Shown in pieces: positions 56,781-64,000 of a stretch of DNA of 64,000 bases. Origin of the DNA: Ralstonia sp. NFACC01. Its GTDB lineage: Bacteria; Pseudomonadota; Gammaproteobacteria; Burkholderiales; Burkholderiaceae. Position 1 is the first letter of the stretch; each line of letters begins with the position of its first letter. Location: contig NZ_FOWV01000005.1 of assembly GCF_900115545.1 (NCBI RefSeq), forward strand, positions 372,001-436,000, given 5' to 3'. The notes beneath the pieces are model-generated. The model was not told the origin of the DNA, made no database searches, and saw only the letters and a program-made list of their open reading frames with translations. A program made the translations under genes and the position numbers.

Positions 56781-57830
56781 TCAGCCGGCCGGATGGAGAT
56801 CGGCCTCTGAGGTGAAGGAATCGGCGAAAAACGCGTCCGGGTGCATTCCGCATTTGGCGGCGAAGTCCGCGCGAGCCGAGTTGATCACCACCGGCGCGCC
56901 GCAGGCGTAGACCTCGTAGCCCGACAGATCGGGGTGATCGGCCATCACCGCTTGGTGAACGAAGCCGGTGCGGCCCGTCCACGCGTCTTCCGGCAAGGCG
57001 TTGGAGACGACCGGCACGTAGGTGAGGTTCGGCAGCGTGCGCGCCCATTCTTCGGCCTTGGCGTGCATGTACAGGTCTTGCGGGCGGCGGCCGCCCCAGT
57101 ACAGCGTCATCGGACGCGTGCTGCCGATGAACTGGGCGTGCTCGATGATCGCCTTGATGGGCGCGAAACCGGTGCCGGAGGCCAGCAGGATGATCGGCTT
57201 GTCGGATTCTTCACGCAGGAAGAAGCTGCCCAGCGGCCCCTCGAAGCGCAAGATGTCGCGCTCCTTCATGGCCGGGGCGCCTTCCTTGGCGCCGAACACA
57301 TAGTCGGTAAATGCACCGCCCGGCATGTGGCGGATATGCAGCTCGATCGGGCCTTCCTCGTGGGGCGGGTTGGCGATCGAGTAGCTGCGCCGCTTGCCGT
57401 CGCGCAGGAGGAATTCCACATACTGTCCGGCCAGAAATTGCATACGCTCGGTGGCAGGCAGTTGCAGCTTGACGATGGTGACGTCCGGCGCGGCCTTTTC
57501 CAGCGATGCTACGCGGCACGGAATCTTCTTGATGGGTACGTCGCCGGCGCCTTGCACCTCACGCACTTCAATCGTGATGTCAGTGGCGGGCGTAGCGCAG
57601 CAGAACAGCGCGCGGCCTTCGGTGGCTTCCTGGGCGGACAGCGCGTTGGGCGAGTGGTTGCCCTGGACGATGGAGCCCTCGCGCACGTGGCCCTTGCAGG
57701 AACCGCACGCACCGTTTTTGCAGCCGTATGGCAGGCCGATGCCCTGGCGCAGCGCCGCTGCAAGGATGGTCTCGCCGTCTTCGGCCTGGAACTGGCGGCC
57801 GCTGGGCAGCACGTTGATCTGGTAAGCCAT
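56781..57830 (-). CDS. Ferredoxin-NAD(P)H reductase of the CDP-6-deoxy-glucoseen reductase (AscD-like) type
   Basis: A 349-residue electron-transfer protein. The N-terminal plant-type [2Fe-2S] domain has cysteines 37, 42, 45 and 77 (YGCKNGACGSC and FCCAT). The FAD domain carries RRSYSIANPP and the C-terminal NAD(P) domain has LLASGTGFAPI and ACGAPVVI. It is usually annotated as a CDP-6-deoxy-delta-3,4-glucoseen reductase, but no dideoxysugar genes are nearby, so the true partner is unknown. Its cluster spacing is identical to that of DmpP. The start is the ATG at 57830; only 14 bp separate it from the divergent SDR gene. Confidence 0.88.
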   Translation of the reverse strand: MAYQINVLPSGRQFQAEDGETILAAALRQGIGLPYGCKNGACGSCKGHVREGSIVQGNHSPNALSAQEATEGRALFCCATPATDITIEVREVQGAGDVPIKKIPCRVASLEKAAPDVTIVKLQLPATERMQFLAGQYVEFLLRDGKRRSYSIANPPHEEGPIELHIRHMPGGAFTDYVFGAKEGAPAMKERDILRFEGPLGSFFLREESDKPIILLASGTGFAPIKAIIEHAQFIGSTRPMTLYWGGRRPQDLYMHAKAEEWARTLPNLTYVPVVSNALPEDAWTGRTGFVHQAVMADHPDLSGYEVYACGAPVVINSARADFAAKCGMHPDAFFADSFTSEADLHPAG

Positions 57831-57844
57831 ACTACAATCCGAAT

Positions 57845-58912
57845 ATGTTGAAAAGTGTGTCTGGTCGCCCGTCTGGGCATGCAACGATGGTCAATCCGGC
57901 AGCACGTCCGATGGTGAATCAGTCAGCCGCTTGGCCATCCAAAACTGCACCGCGCTTGGGCCTTCCCCGCGTGCTGATCGTCGGCTGCGGCGATGTCGGG
58001 CAACGCTGCCTGGCGATGCTCCGCACGCGTTTTCGCGTCTTCGCCGTCACCTCGCGCGTTGAAGGTCGCGCTTCGTTGCGCGAAGCCGGCGCCGTGCCGA
58101 TTGTCGCCAATCTGGACGATCCCGCGTCGCTGCGCCGCCTGCGAGGTTTAAGCCCCCGCGTGCTGCATCTGGCGCCGCCGCCCGCTATCGGCAACGATGA
58201 TCCGCGTACCGCCGCGTTACTGCACGCGCTGACGCAGCCGGCCCCGGTTTCCCCGGCCACAAAACGTCGCATTTTACCCGAGCGGGCACGCAGGTCGGGT
58301 GGCCTCACTGGCCGCTTGAAAACTCGCCTCCAAGCGCGTGCGTTCGTGTATGCCAGCACCAGTGGCGTTTACGGCGATGCGGGCGGTGCCTGGGTCGACG
58401 AATCCCGCACAGTAAAGCCAACCACGGCCCGTGCCCAACGCCGTGTCGCCGCTGAGCGCCGCGTGCGCTGGTTTGGCGCGGGCGGCGGCTGGCGCACGTC
58501 GATTTTGCGCATTCCCGGCATCTATGCGGCGAATCGGCTGCCCGTCGCGCGGCTCGAACGCGGCACGCCTGCCTTGCGTGCGGAAGACGATGTCTACACC
58601 AACCACATTCACGCCGACGACCTTGCGCGCGCCGTCATTGCCGCGCTGTTCCGGGGGAAACCGCAGCGCGTTGTGCATGCCAGCGATGCATCGGAGCTGC
58701 GCATGGGCGATTACTTTGATGCCGTGGCCGACGCGCGAGGCTTGCAGCGGCCGCCGCGCATTTCGCGGGCCGAGGCCGTTCAGCAGATCGAGCCGGCGCT
58801 GCTCTCGTTCATGAGCGAATCGCGCCGGCTGTGCAATACACGGCTTGCGCGCGAGTTGCGCGTGGCGCTGCGCTACCCGACGGTGGCGGATTTCCTGAGC
58901 AGCGAGGCCTGA
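57845..58912 (+). CDS. SDR family NAD(P)-binding protein (epimerase-like)
   Basis: A 355-residue extended-SDR-like protein related to the YeeZ group. The Rossmann motif is VLIVGCGDVGQRC (about residue 43) after a 40-residue N-terminal extension. FVYASTSGVYGDAGG and DDVYTNHIHADDLARA are epimerase-like segments. The substrate is unknown. A TACAAT box lies exactly six bases before the ATG with no Shine-Dalgarno sequence. The stop lies 1 bp before the diguanylate cyclase gene. Confidence 0.82.
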   Translation: MLKSVSGRPSGHATMVNPAARPMVNQSAAWPSKTAPRLGLPRVLIVGCGDVGQRCLAMLRTRFRVFAVTSRVEGRASLREAGAVPIVANLDDPASLRRLRGLSPRVLHLAPPPAIGNDDPRTAALLHALTQPAPVSPATKRRILPERARRSGGLTGRLKTRLQARAFVYASTSGVYGDAGGAWVDESRTVKPTTARAQRRVAAERRVRWFGAGGGWRTSILRIPGIYAANRLPVARLERGTPALRAEDDVYTNHIHADDLARAVIAALFRGKPQRVVHASDASELRMGDYFDAVADARGLQRPPRISRAEAVQQIEPALLSFMSESRRLCNTRLARELRVALRYPTVADFLSSEA

Positions 58913-58913
58913 C

Positions 58914-60581
58914 ATGAAGGTGCCCGCGCCCGCACCTGCAACGTCGTCGCACGGCGCCCGGCTGCGCGTTGCGCGGTTGGCGCTTTGGCTGTCGGCGGCG
59001 GTGGTGGGCGTAGGAGTCTCATGGTTTGCCGCAAGCTTCGTGGCGGATTCGATGGGCGCACGCGACATGCAGCAGATGGTCGATGCTCGCCGCCAGCTGG
59101 CTGCGCAGGTGGCGGAAGGGATGTCGAGCCAGATCACGGCCGACGTGGCCTTGCTGCGCGCGCTGCCGCAGACGCTCGCACAGATCGACGCCATCCCGCG
59201 TGCCGTGGCGCGCGTCGACACCCGGCGCTGGAACCTGATGGATCAGGGCTCGCGTGCTGAAGAGGCGATGTCGCACCCGGAAGTGGTCGATATCGATGCG
59301 TTCCTGAACGCGACCGCTGGCAATCTCGGGCTGGACTACGTGTGGGTCGTCAACGAGCACAACTACGTGGTGCTCGCCAATAACGCCGGTCATCCTGATT
59401 CGTTTGTCGGCGTGCAGTCGAGCATGCAGCCGTACATGAAGGAGGCGATGCTGGGCGGCCTGGGCGAGCAGTTCACGGTGGGCCGGGTGACGGGCGTGCC
59501 GGGCCTGTTCTTCGCTGCGCCGGTGTATGACGCCGGTGGATACCTGGTCGCGGCGATGGGCACCAAGGTGAGCCTCGCGAGGCTGCAGCACTGGGTGTCG
59601 CACCCGACATCGCTGGTGACCGATCCAAACGGGTTGATCATTCTGTCGACAGATGCGTCGCTGGTGGGGAAGATCCTGCCGGATGCGCGCCTGCAGCGCA
59701 TGGGTGCCAGCGACCGGTACAACGCCTACCAGCGCGTCGATTTCGAGCCCTGGCCCTATCAACCCACCGCCAGCGCGCATCACGATGTGCCGGGGTGGGT
59801 GCCGGCTGAGGTGCGGGACACGCTGGCCTGGCGTGAGGGCAGTGCGATGCCTTCGCTCACCGTGTCGCGCAATGCCAGTGCGGACCTCACCATCGTCGTG
59901 GCCGAGCCGCTACCTGCGTGGGGCCAGCAGCTCGCCAACCATGCGCGCAACCGCGCGATCGGCTTCGTGTTGTTCGTGAGCGTGCTGGTGACGTTCGTGC
60001 TGGTGGCGTGGTCTCTGGTGCGCGAGCGCCAGCATCACCGTGTAACGCGCCATCTCAACCAGCGGCTGCAGCGCACCAACAGCGCGCTCGCCAATGAGGC
60101 GCATTTCGACCATCTCACGGGTGTGCTCACGCGCCGCCGCTTCCTGGCGCTGTTCGACACGGTGCTTGCACGTTCCCACAACCGCGCCGAACCGCTCGTG
60201 CTTGTGCTGGCCGATCTGGATCACTTCAAACGCATCAACGACACGTGGGGCCACGCTGTGGGGGACATGGCGTTGCAGCGCTTTGCGTCGCTTGCCACGG
60301 GCGTGCTGCGCAGCAGTGATCTGGTCGGGCGTTTGGGCGGCGAGGAATTCGCCATGGTGATGGGCCGCACCACGTTGGAAACGGCCACCGAGGTAGCGGA
60401 GCGCCTGCGTACGGCGGTGGCCGAGACGGACGAGAGTTTCCCGACCGGGCTGTCGATGACCGTCAGCATGGGCATGACGGTCTGCCGGCCGGGCGATACC
60501 GCGTCGGAGATGCTCAAGCGCGCTGATCTGGCGCTGTATCGCGCCAAGGAAAGCGGGCGCAACCGGCACGTGGCCGGCTGA
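58914..60581 (+). CDS. Diguanylate cyclase with periplasmic Cache-type sensor
   Basis: A 555-residue membrane protein. A first membrane helix (about residues 20-45), a large periplasmic sensor of dCache type (about 45-340) and a second helix (about 345-370) precede a GGDEF domain. The active-site motif is GGEEF (about 475-479), and the product-inhibition I-site RSSD stands five residues before it. It should synthesise c-di-GMP and be feedback-inhibited. The ligand is unknown. It follows the SDR gene by 1 bp and ends 2 bp before the convergent ClC gene. Confidence 0.92.
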   Translation: MKVPAPAPATSSHGARLRVARLALWLSAAVVGVGVSWFAASFVADSMGARDMQQMVDARRQLAAQVAEGMSSQITADVALLRALPQTLAQIDAIPRAVARVDTRRWNLMDQGSRAEEAMSHPEVVDIDAFLNATAGNLGLDYVWVVNEHNYVVLANNAGHPDSFVGVQSSMQPYMKEAMLGGLGEQFTVGRVTGVPGLFFAAPVYDAGGYLVAAMGTKVSLARLQHWVSHPTSLVTDPNGLIILSTDASLVGKILPDARLQRMGASDRYNAYQRVDFEPWPYQPTASAHHDVPGWVPAEVRDTLAWREGSAMPSLTVSRNASADLTIVVAEPLPAWGQQLANHARNRAIGFVLFVSVLVTFVLVAWSLVRERQHHRVTRHLNQRLQRTNSALANEAHFDHLTGVLTRRRFLALFDTVLARSHNRAEPLVLVLADLDHFKRINDTWGHAVGDMALQRFASLATGVLRSSDLVGRLGGEEFAMVMGRTTLETATEVAERLRTAVAETDESFPTGLSMTVSMGMTVCRPGDTASEMLKRADLALYRAKESGRNRHVAG

Positions 60582-60583
60582 GA

Positions 60584-62401
60584 CTAGCGCGCGACGCGGC
60601 CCGCGCGGCGACGGCGAAGTTCGAGCTGGGTGCGCGTGCCCGACAGCGGCACACGGCGGAAGCGCTCTCGGCGCTGTTCCTCATCAAAGAATGCCAGCGA
60701 GGGTTTGACCAGATCGCTGCGTGAAACAATGCCCACCAGCGCGCGCGATTGCGAATCGGCCACCACCGGCAGCCGCTCCAACCCATGCACTGCCAGGCGC
60801 GTAGCGACGATGCGGCAGGTCTCACCAGGCAACGCCATCACGGGAGCATTCGCACCAAACAATTCGGCAACGGTGATGGCGCCGCGCTTCTGGCCCGCCA
60901 GCAGCGCATCGCGGTCGAGCATGCCGATCAATGCGCCATCTGGGCCACCTTGCACCACCGGAAACGCGCGGTGTGCCTGCTTGGCACCAAAGCGGTTGGC
61001 GAGTGTATCGGCCAGCGTGGCCTGCGCGTCGATGGTCTGCACCGAACGCGTCATCACCTCATCTACGGCGTGACGCTCGAGCGGATCGACGGCGTATTCG
61101 CGATAGATGTGGAAGCCGCGGCGCGCGATCTTCTCGGTCATGATCGAGCGCGGCATGGTCAGCACGACAAAGCCGTAGGACACTGCCACCGCCAGCAGAA
61201 TCGGCAGCAGCGCATTCACATCGTGTGTGAGCCCGAAGGCGAAGACGATGGCCGTGAGCGGAGCGCCCAGCACACCGGCCAGCATGGCGGCCATGCACAC
61301 GAGCGGCCACAGGCCCGGGTCCCCACCCGGCAGCACGGGACCGATCAGCACCCCCAAGCCGGCGCCCATCATCAGCAGCGGGGCGAGCACGCCGCCCGAC
61401 GTGCCGGAACCCAGCGCGATGACCCAGATGATGGCCTTGACCACCAGCAGCGCCAGCGCCACGCGGATAGCGAGATGGTTGTGCAGCAGATCGCCGATGA
61501 CGTCGTAGCCGACACCCAGCGCACGCGGCTCGAAATAGCCGCCAATGCCAACCACCAGACCGCCGATGGCCGGCCACCACATCCAGTGGATCGGCAGGCG
61601 GCCGAACAGGTCTTCGGTCTTGTACAGCGCCATCGACAGCGAGCGTGCAAGCGCGCCGCACAGCAACCCGGCGATCACGCACGAGCCTAGCGCTGGCAGC
61701 GTCGCCGGTGCGGTTTCCAGCGGGAAGAGGGGGCCGGGTTCCAGCGCCAGCACACGCAGAAAGCCCGCCACGGCGCACGCCACCGCCACGGGCAGCATGC
61801 TGCGCGGGCGCCATTCGAACAGCAGCAGTTCCACCGCGAGCAGCAGCGCAGCCACCGGCGTGCCGAACACGGCCGTCATGCCTGCCGTGGCACCGGCCAC
61901 CAGCAGCGTCTTGCGCTCGGCGGCCGTCAGCTTGAAGAACTGCGCGAACAGCGAGCCAATCGCGCCGCCCGTCATGATGATCGGGCCTTCCGCGCCAAAC
62001 GGGCCGCCGCTGCCGATTACGATGCCCGAGGACAGCGGCTTGAGCACCGCCACCTTCGGCGACATCTTGCTCTTGCCGAAGAGGATGGCTTCGATGGCCT
62101 CGGGAATGCCGTGGCCGCGAATCTTCTCCGAGCCAAAGCGCGCCATCAGCCCGACGATCAGCCCGCCGATGAGCGGTACCGCAATCACCCATGCGCCCAG
62201 CGTGTTGGTTGCCGGCGAGCGATCCGCCAGCGACAGCGTCTGGAAGAAGAACAGGTTGGTAAAGAAACGGATCAGATTGAGCAGCACCACGGCGGCCAGC
62301 GTGGCAAACGCAGCGATGACGACCGCCAGCGCGGTGGTGCGGAACAGCGTGGTGTCGGTCGCAAAGTCGCGCCGGTGCTGGTGGTGTTCAAGGGTGTGCA
62401 T
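60584..62401 (-). CDS. ClC family chloride channel/transporter with CBS domains
   Basis: A 605-residue membrane protein with the ClC fold followed by two CBS domains (about residues 450-585). Selectivity-filter motifs are GSGGPFGAEGPI (with the gating Glu) and SGTSGGVLAPLLMMG. The C-terminal 25 residues are Arg-rich. It probably moves chloride, either as a channel or a proton antiporter. It begins 4 bp after the marR-type gene, so the two form an operon. Confidence 0.92.
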   Translation of the reverse strand: MHTLEHHQHRRDFATDTTLFRTTALAVVIAAFATLAAVVLLNLIRFFTNLFFFQTLSLADRSPATNTLGAWVIAVPLIGGLIVGLMARFGSEKIRGHGIPEAIEAILFGKSKMSPKVAVLKPLSSGIVIGSGGPFGAEGPIIMTGGAIGSLFAQFFKLTAAERKTLLVAGATAGMTAVFGTPVAALLLAVELLLFEWRPRSMLPVAVACAVAGFLRVLALEPGPLFPLETAPATLPALGSCVIAGLLCGALARSLSMALYKTEDLFGRLPIHWMWWPAIGGLVVGIGGYFEPRALGVGYDVIGDLLHNHLAIRVALALLVVKAIIWVIALGSGTSGGVLAPLLMMGAGLGVLIGPVLPGGDPGLWPLVCMAAMLAGVLGAPLTAIVFAFGLTHDVNALLPILLAVAVSYGFVVLTMPRSIMTEKIARRGFHIYREYAVDPLERHAVDEVMTRSVQTIDAQATLADTLANRFGAKQAHRAFPVVQGGPDGALIGMLDRDALLAGQKRGAITVAELFGANAPVMALPGETCRIVATRLAVHGLERLPVVADSQSRALVGIVSRSDLVKPSLAFFDEEQRRERFRRVPLSGTRTQLELRRRRAGRVAR

Positions 62402-62405
62402 GACG

Positions 62406-62843
62406 TTACTGCTCGGCGGAGGGTTCGGCAGGGTGATCGAGGTGGGGGATCTTGAAAGCGCGGCTGAAGGCCGACAGCTCGCTCTGATGCAACCCGGCCA
62501 GCAGCGCGACGAGGTGGTCACCCTTCCGGGAAAGGTGCACTTCCACCTGGCGCGCGTCGGTGTCGCTCTGGCGGCGTTCGACAAGGCCCGCTTCTTCGCA
62601 ACGCGTGATGAGCGCCGCCGTGCCATGCGGCGCGGCCTGCAGCCGCTCGGCCAGTTCGCCGACGGTGGCCCATTCGCGCCCGGCATAGCCTTTCACGTGC
62701 AGCAGCAGTTGATACTGCAGCGGCGTGATGCCCTTGGCGTGGATGAGGTCTTCAGAGGCGCGCAGGAAGCGGCGCAGGTGGTAGCGGAAATCGGAGAGGC
62801 TCTCGAAATCCTGCTTGGACAAAGGTCGAGCGGGGGTGGCCAT
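62406..62843 (-). CDS. MarR family transcriptional regulator
   Basis: A 145-residue winged-helix regulator. The helix-turn-helix and wing are in ATVGELAERLQAAPHGTAALITRCEEAGLVERRQSDTDARQVE. I chose the ATG at 62843; an in-frame ATG at 62888 would put the start inside a palindrome that looks like its own operator. It is co-transcribed with the ClC gene, which it may control. Confidence 0.9.
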   Translation of the reverse strand: MATPARPLSKQDFESLSDFRYHLRRFLRASEDLIHAKGITPLQYQLLLHVKGYAGREWATVGELAERLQAAPHGTAALITRCEEAGLVERRQSDTDARQVEVHLSRKGDHLVALLAGLHQSELSAFSRAFKIPHLDHPAEPSAEQ

Positions 62844-62871
62844 GGCGGAATCAAACGGTTCAGGCCGGAAT

Positions 62872-62890
62872 ATATCACGATGTGACATAT
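62872..62890. promoter_or_regulatory. Imperfect palindrome, possible MarR operator
   Basis: ATATCACGATGTGACATAT has half sites ATATCAC and GTGA(C)ATAT with one inserted base. It lies about 30 bp upstream of the chosen MarR start, in the divergent region shared with the LLM gene. MarR proteins usually bind such short AT-rich palindromes and repress themselves. Confidence 0.4.
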
Positions 62891-63088
62891 TTGGGAAAAA
62901 CCTGCCTCCTGGTGTATTGCCAACCCGGAGTGCGTTCTGAGATGCATGGATTGTTGATTGCCAATCAAGACTGTTTCGTAGACGGCTGGGTTTTTCTGCA
63001 AAGGTGGAACACGCACACTGCGGTCCATGCTCATTGCGCTGATAGCGAACGCATCGCCCGCAGCGCGCCTTTTGACCCGATCACGACC

Positions 63089-64000
63089 ATGCCCCCCGTA
63101 CTCGACAAACTGACCCACGGCGGCTTCACCATCGGCATTGAACTGCCGCTCGACAACGATTGGTCCGCCACCGGCGACGCCAAGCGCCTGCATGACGGGC
63201 GCCGCCACGGTGTGCCCGATATCGAACACCACGCAGCCCTCGCGCAACTCGTGGATTCGCTCGGCTTTCGTGCCCTGTGGGTGCGCGATGTGCCGGTGTA
63301 TGACCCCGCATTCGGCGATGCTGCGCAGGTGTTCGAAGTCTTCACGTACCTGGGCTACCTGGCCGGCATCACGCGCAACATCCTGCTCGGCACGGCCGCC
63401 GTGGTGCTGCCGCTGCGCGAGCCGCTGCTGACGCTCAAATCGGCCGCAACGATCCAGGAGCTGAGCGGCGGTCGTCTGATGCTCGGTGTGGCCAGCGGTG
63501 ACCGACCCGTCGAATATCCGTTGTTCGGCCGCGACTTCGAATCGCGCGGGGAAAGCTTCCGTGACCAGCTCGCGCTTTTGCGTGACAGCGCGCGCGGCAG
63601 CTTGCCCGCCGGCGTAGAGATTCTGCCGGCCATGCGCGCGCCGCTCCCGCTGCTGGTGGCCGGCCTCGCGCAACAGACGCCGGCCTGGATCGGCACACAC
63701 ATGGACGGTTGCCTCGCCTATCCGGGCACCCCGGCCGATCACGCGCAACGCGCCGCCGCGTGGCGTGCCGTTGCCGGCGACAAGCCCTACGTGAGCTTCA
63801 TCCACCTCGATCTGACGGATGACCCGCACGAACCGCTGCAACGCCATCGCTTTGGCGCACGCGCCGGGCGCATCGCACTGACCGAAGAGTTGGCAGCGAT
63901 GCGCGAGGCCGGTGTGCAGCATATCGGGCTGCATTTCCGCCGAAATCGTCGCCCGCTTGCTGAAACGTTTGCGGAAATCGCGGCAGAGGTTCTGCCCGCT
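63089..64000 (+). CDS. LLM class flavin-dependent oxidoreductase (TIGR03571-like), partial
   Basis: Partial gene leaving the right edge, 304 codons visible. The protein starts MPPVLDKLTHGGFTIGIELP and continues with luciferase-like segments: GFRALWVRDVPVYDP, NILLGTAAVVLPLREPLLTL and GGRLMLGVASGDRP. It is an FMN-dependent oxidoreductase of unknown substrate. The frame is also open from an ATG at 62942, but the family start fits 63089 better. It is divergent from the marR-type gene and may share its control region. Confidence 0.85.
   Translation, partial: MPPVLDKLTHGGFTIGIELPLDNDWSATGDAKRLHDGRRHGVPDIEHHAALAQLVDSLGFRALWVRDVPVYDPAFGDAAQVFEVFTYLGYLAGITRNILLGTAAVVLPLREPLLTLKSAATIQELSGGRLMLGVASGDRPVEYPLFGRDFESRGESFRDQLALLRDSARGSLPAGVEILPAMRAPLPLLVAGLAQQTPAWIGTHMDGCLAYPGTPADHAQRAAAWRAVAGDKPYVSFIHLDLTDDPHEPLQRHRFGARAGRIALTEELAAMREAGVQHIGLHFRRNRRPLAETFAEIAAEVLPA

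Noticed and set aside
56620-56910. Rightward ORF with a run of five arginines opposite the argD leader
   Set aside because: It is the reverse-strand reading of the leader's CG-rich codons, has no ribosome binding site, and runs into the antisense of the reductase gene.
62844-62888. Earlier ATG start for the MarR regulator at 62888
   Set aside because: The extension is not family-like and would place the start codon inside the likely operator palindrome.

Overview
The window comes from a GC-rich betaproteobacterium of the Burkholderiaceae. It is most likely a Ralstonia of the R. pickettii group: the housekeeping neighbourhoods (clpSA-cspA, ribF-ileS-lspA-coaBC-dut, nadAC/nadB, rpmBG, fkpB-ispH, livJHMGF) look like that family, and the Tbu/Tmo-type toluene monooxygenase fits the genus. 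The genus call is inference from remembered sequences; no search was run.

Region 1 (1-15530) is an aromatic catabolism island. A Tmo/Tbu-type toluene monooxygenase operon (tmoA, tmoB, tmoC running off the left edge) is transcribed leftward. A DmpKLMNOP-type multicomponent phenol hydroxylase plus a complete meta-cleavage operon (dmpQ, dmpB, a DUF336 gene, dmpC, D, E, H, F, G, I) is transcribed rightward. The 0.7 kb between them carries two outward-facing sigma-54 promoters and DmpR/XylR-type activator palindromes. Together the genes hydroxylate benzene or toluene to phenols and catechols, cleave the ring with DmpB, and produce pyruvate and acetyl-CoA.

Region 2 (15531-17085) is an accessory junction. 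It holds a candidate structured RNA, two small hypothetical genes, a degenerate hicB remnant and a perfect 24-bp tandem repeat next to the cytochrome bd operon.

Region 3 (17141-64000) is mostly core chromosome: cydPABX-ybgE; DUF4126 and DUF2501 genes; cspA with a long leader; clpSA; dut/LLM/coaBC; lspA-ileS-ribF; a hybrid sensor kinase with a convergent LuxR-type regulator; purN, an RsmB-like methyltransferase, a PLD-family gene and an MscS channel; a fatty-acid desaturase; NAD biosynthesis; ribosomal proteins L28 and L33; radC; fkpB-ispH; livJHMGF; argD; a ferredoxin-type reductase; an SDR; a diguanylate cyclase; a ClC channel with a MarR regulator; and a partial LLM oxidoreductase at the right edge.

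The most interesting signal is upstream of argD (56576-56745). A good sigma-70 promoter is followed at once by a 23-codon ORF with four consecutive arginine codons, then a perfect 12-bp intrinsic terminator, then argD. This is the layout of a transcription attenuator for an arginine biosynthesis gene. I saw no tRNA, rRNA, CRISPR array or intact insertion sequence.
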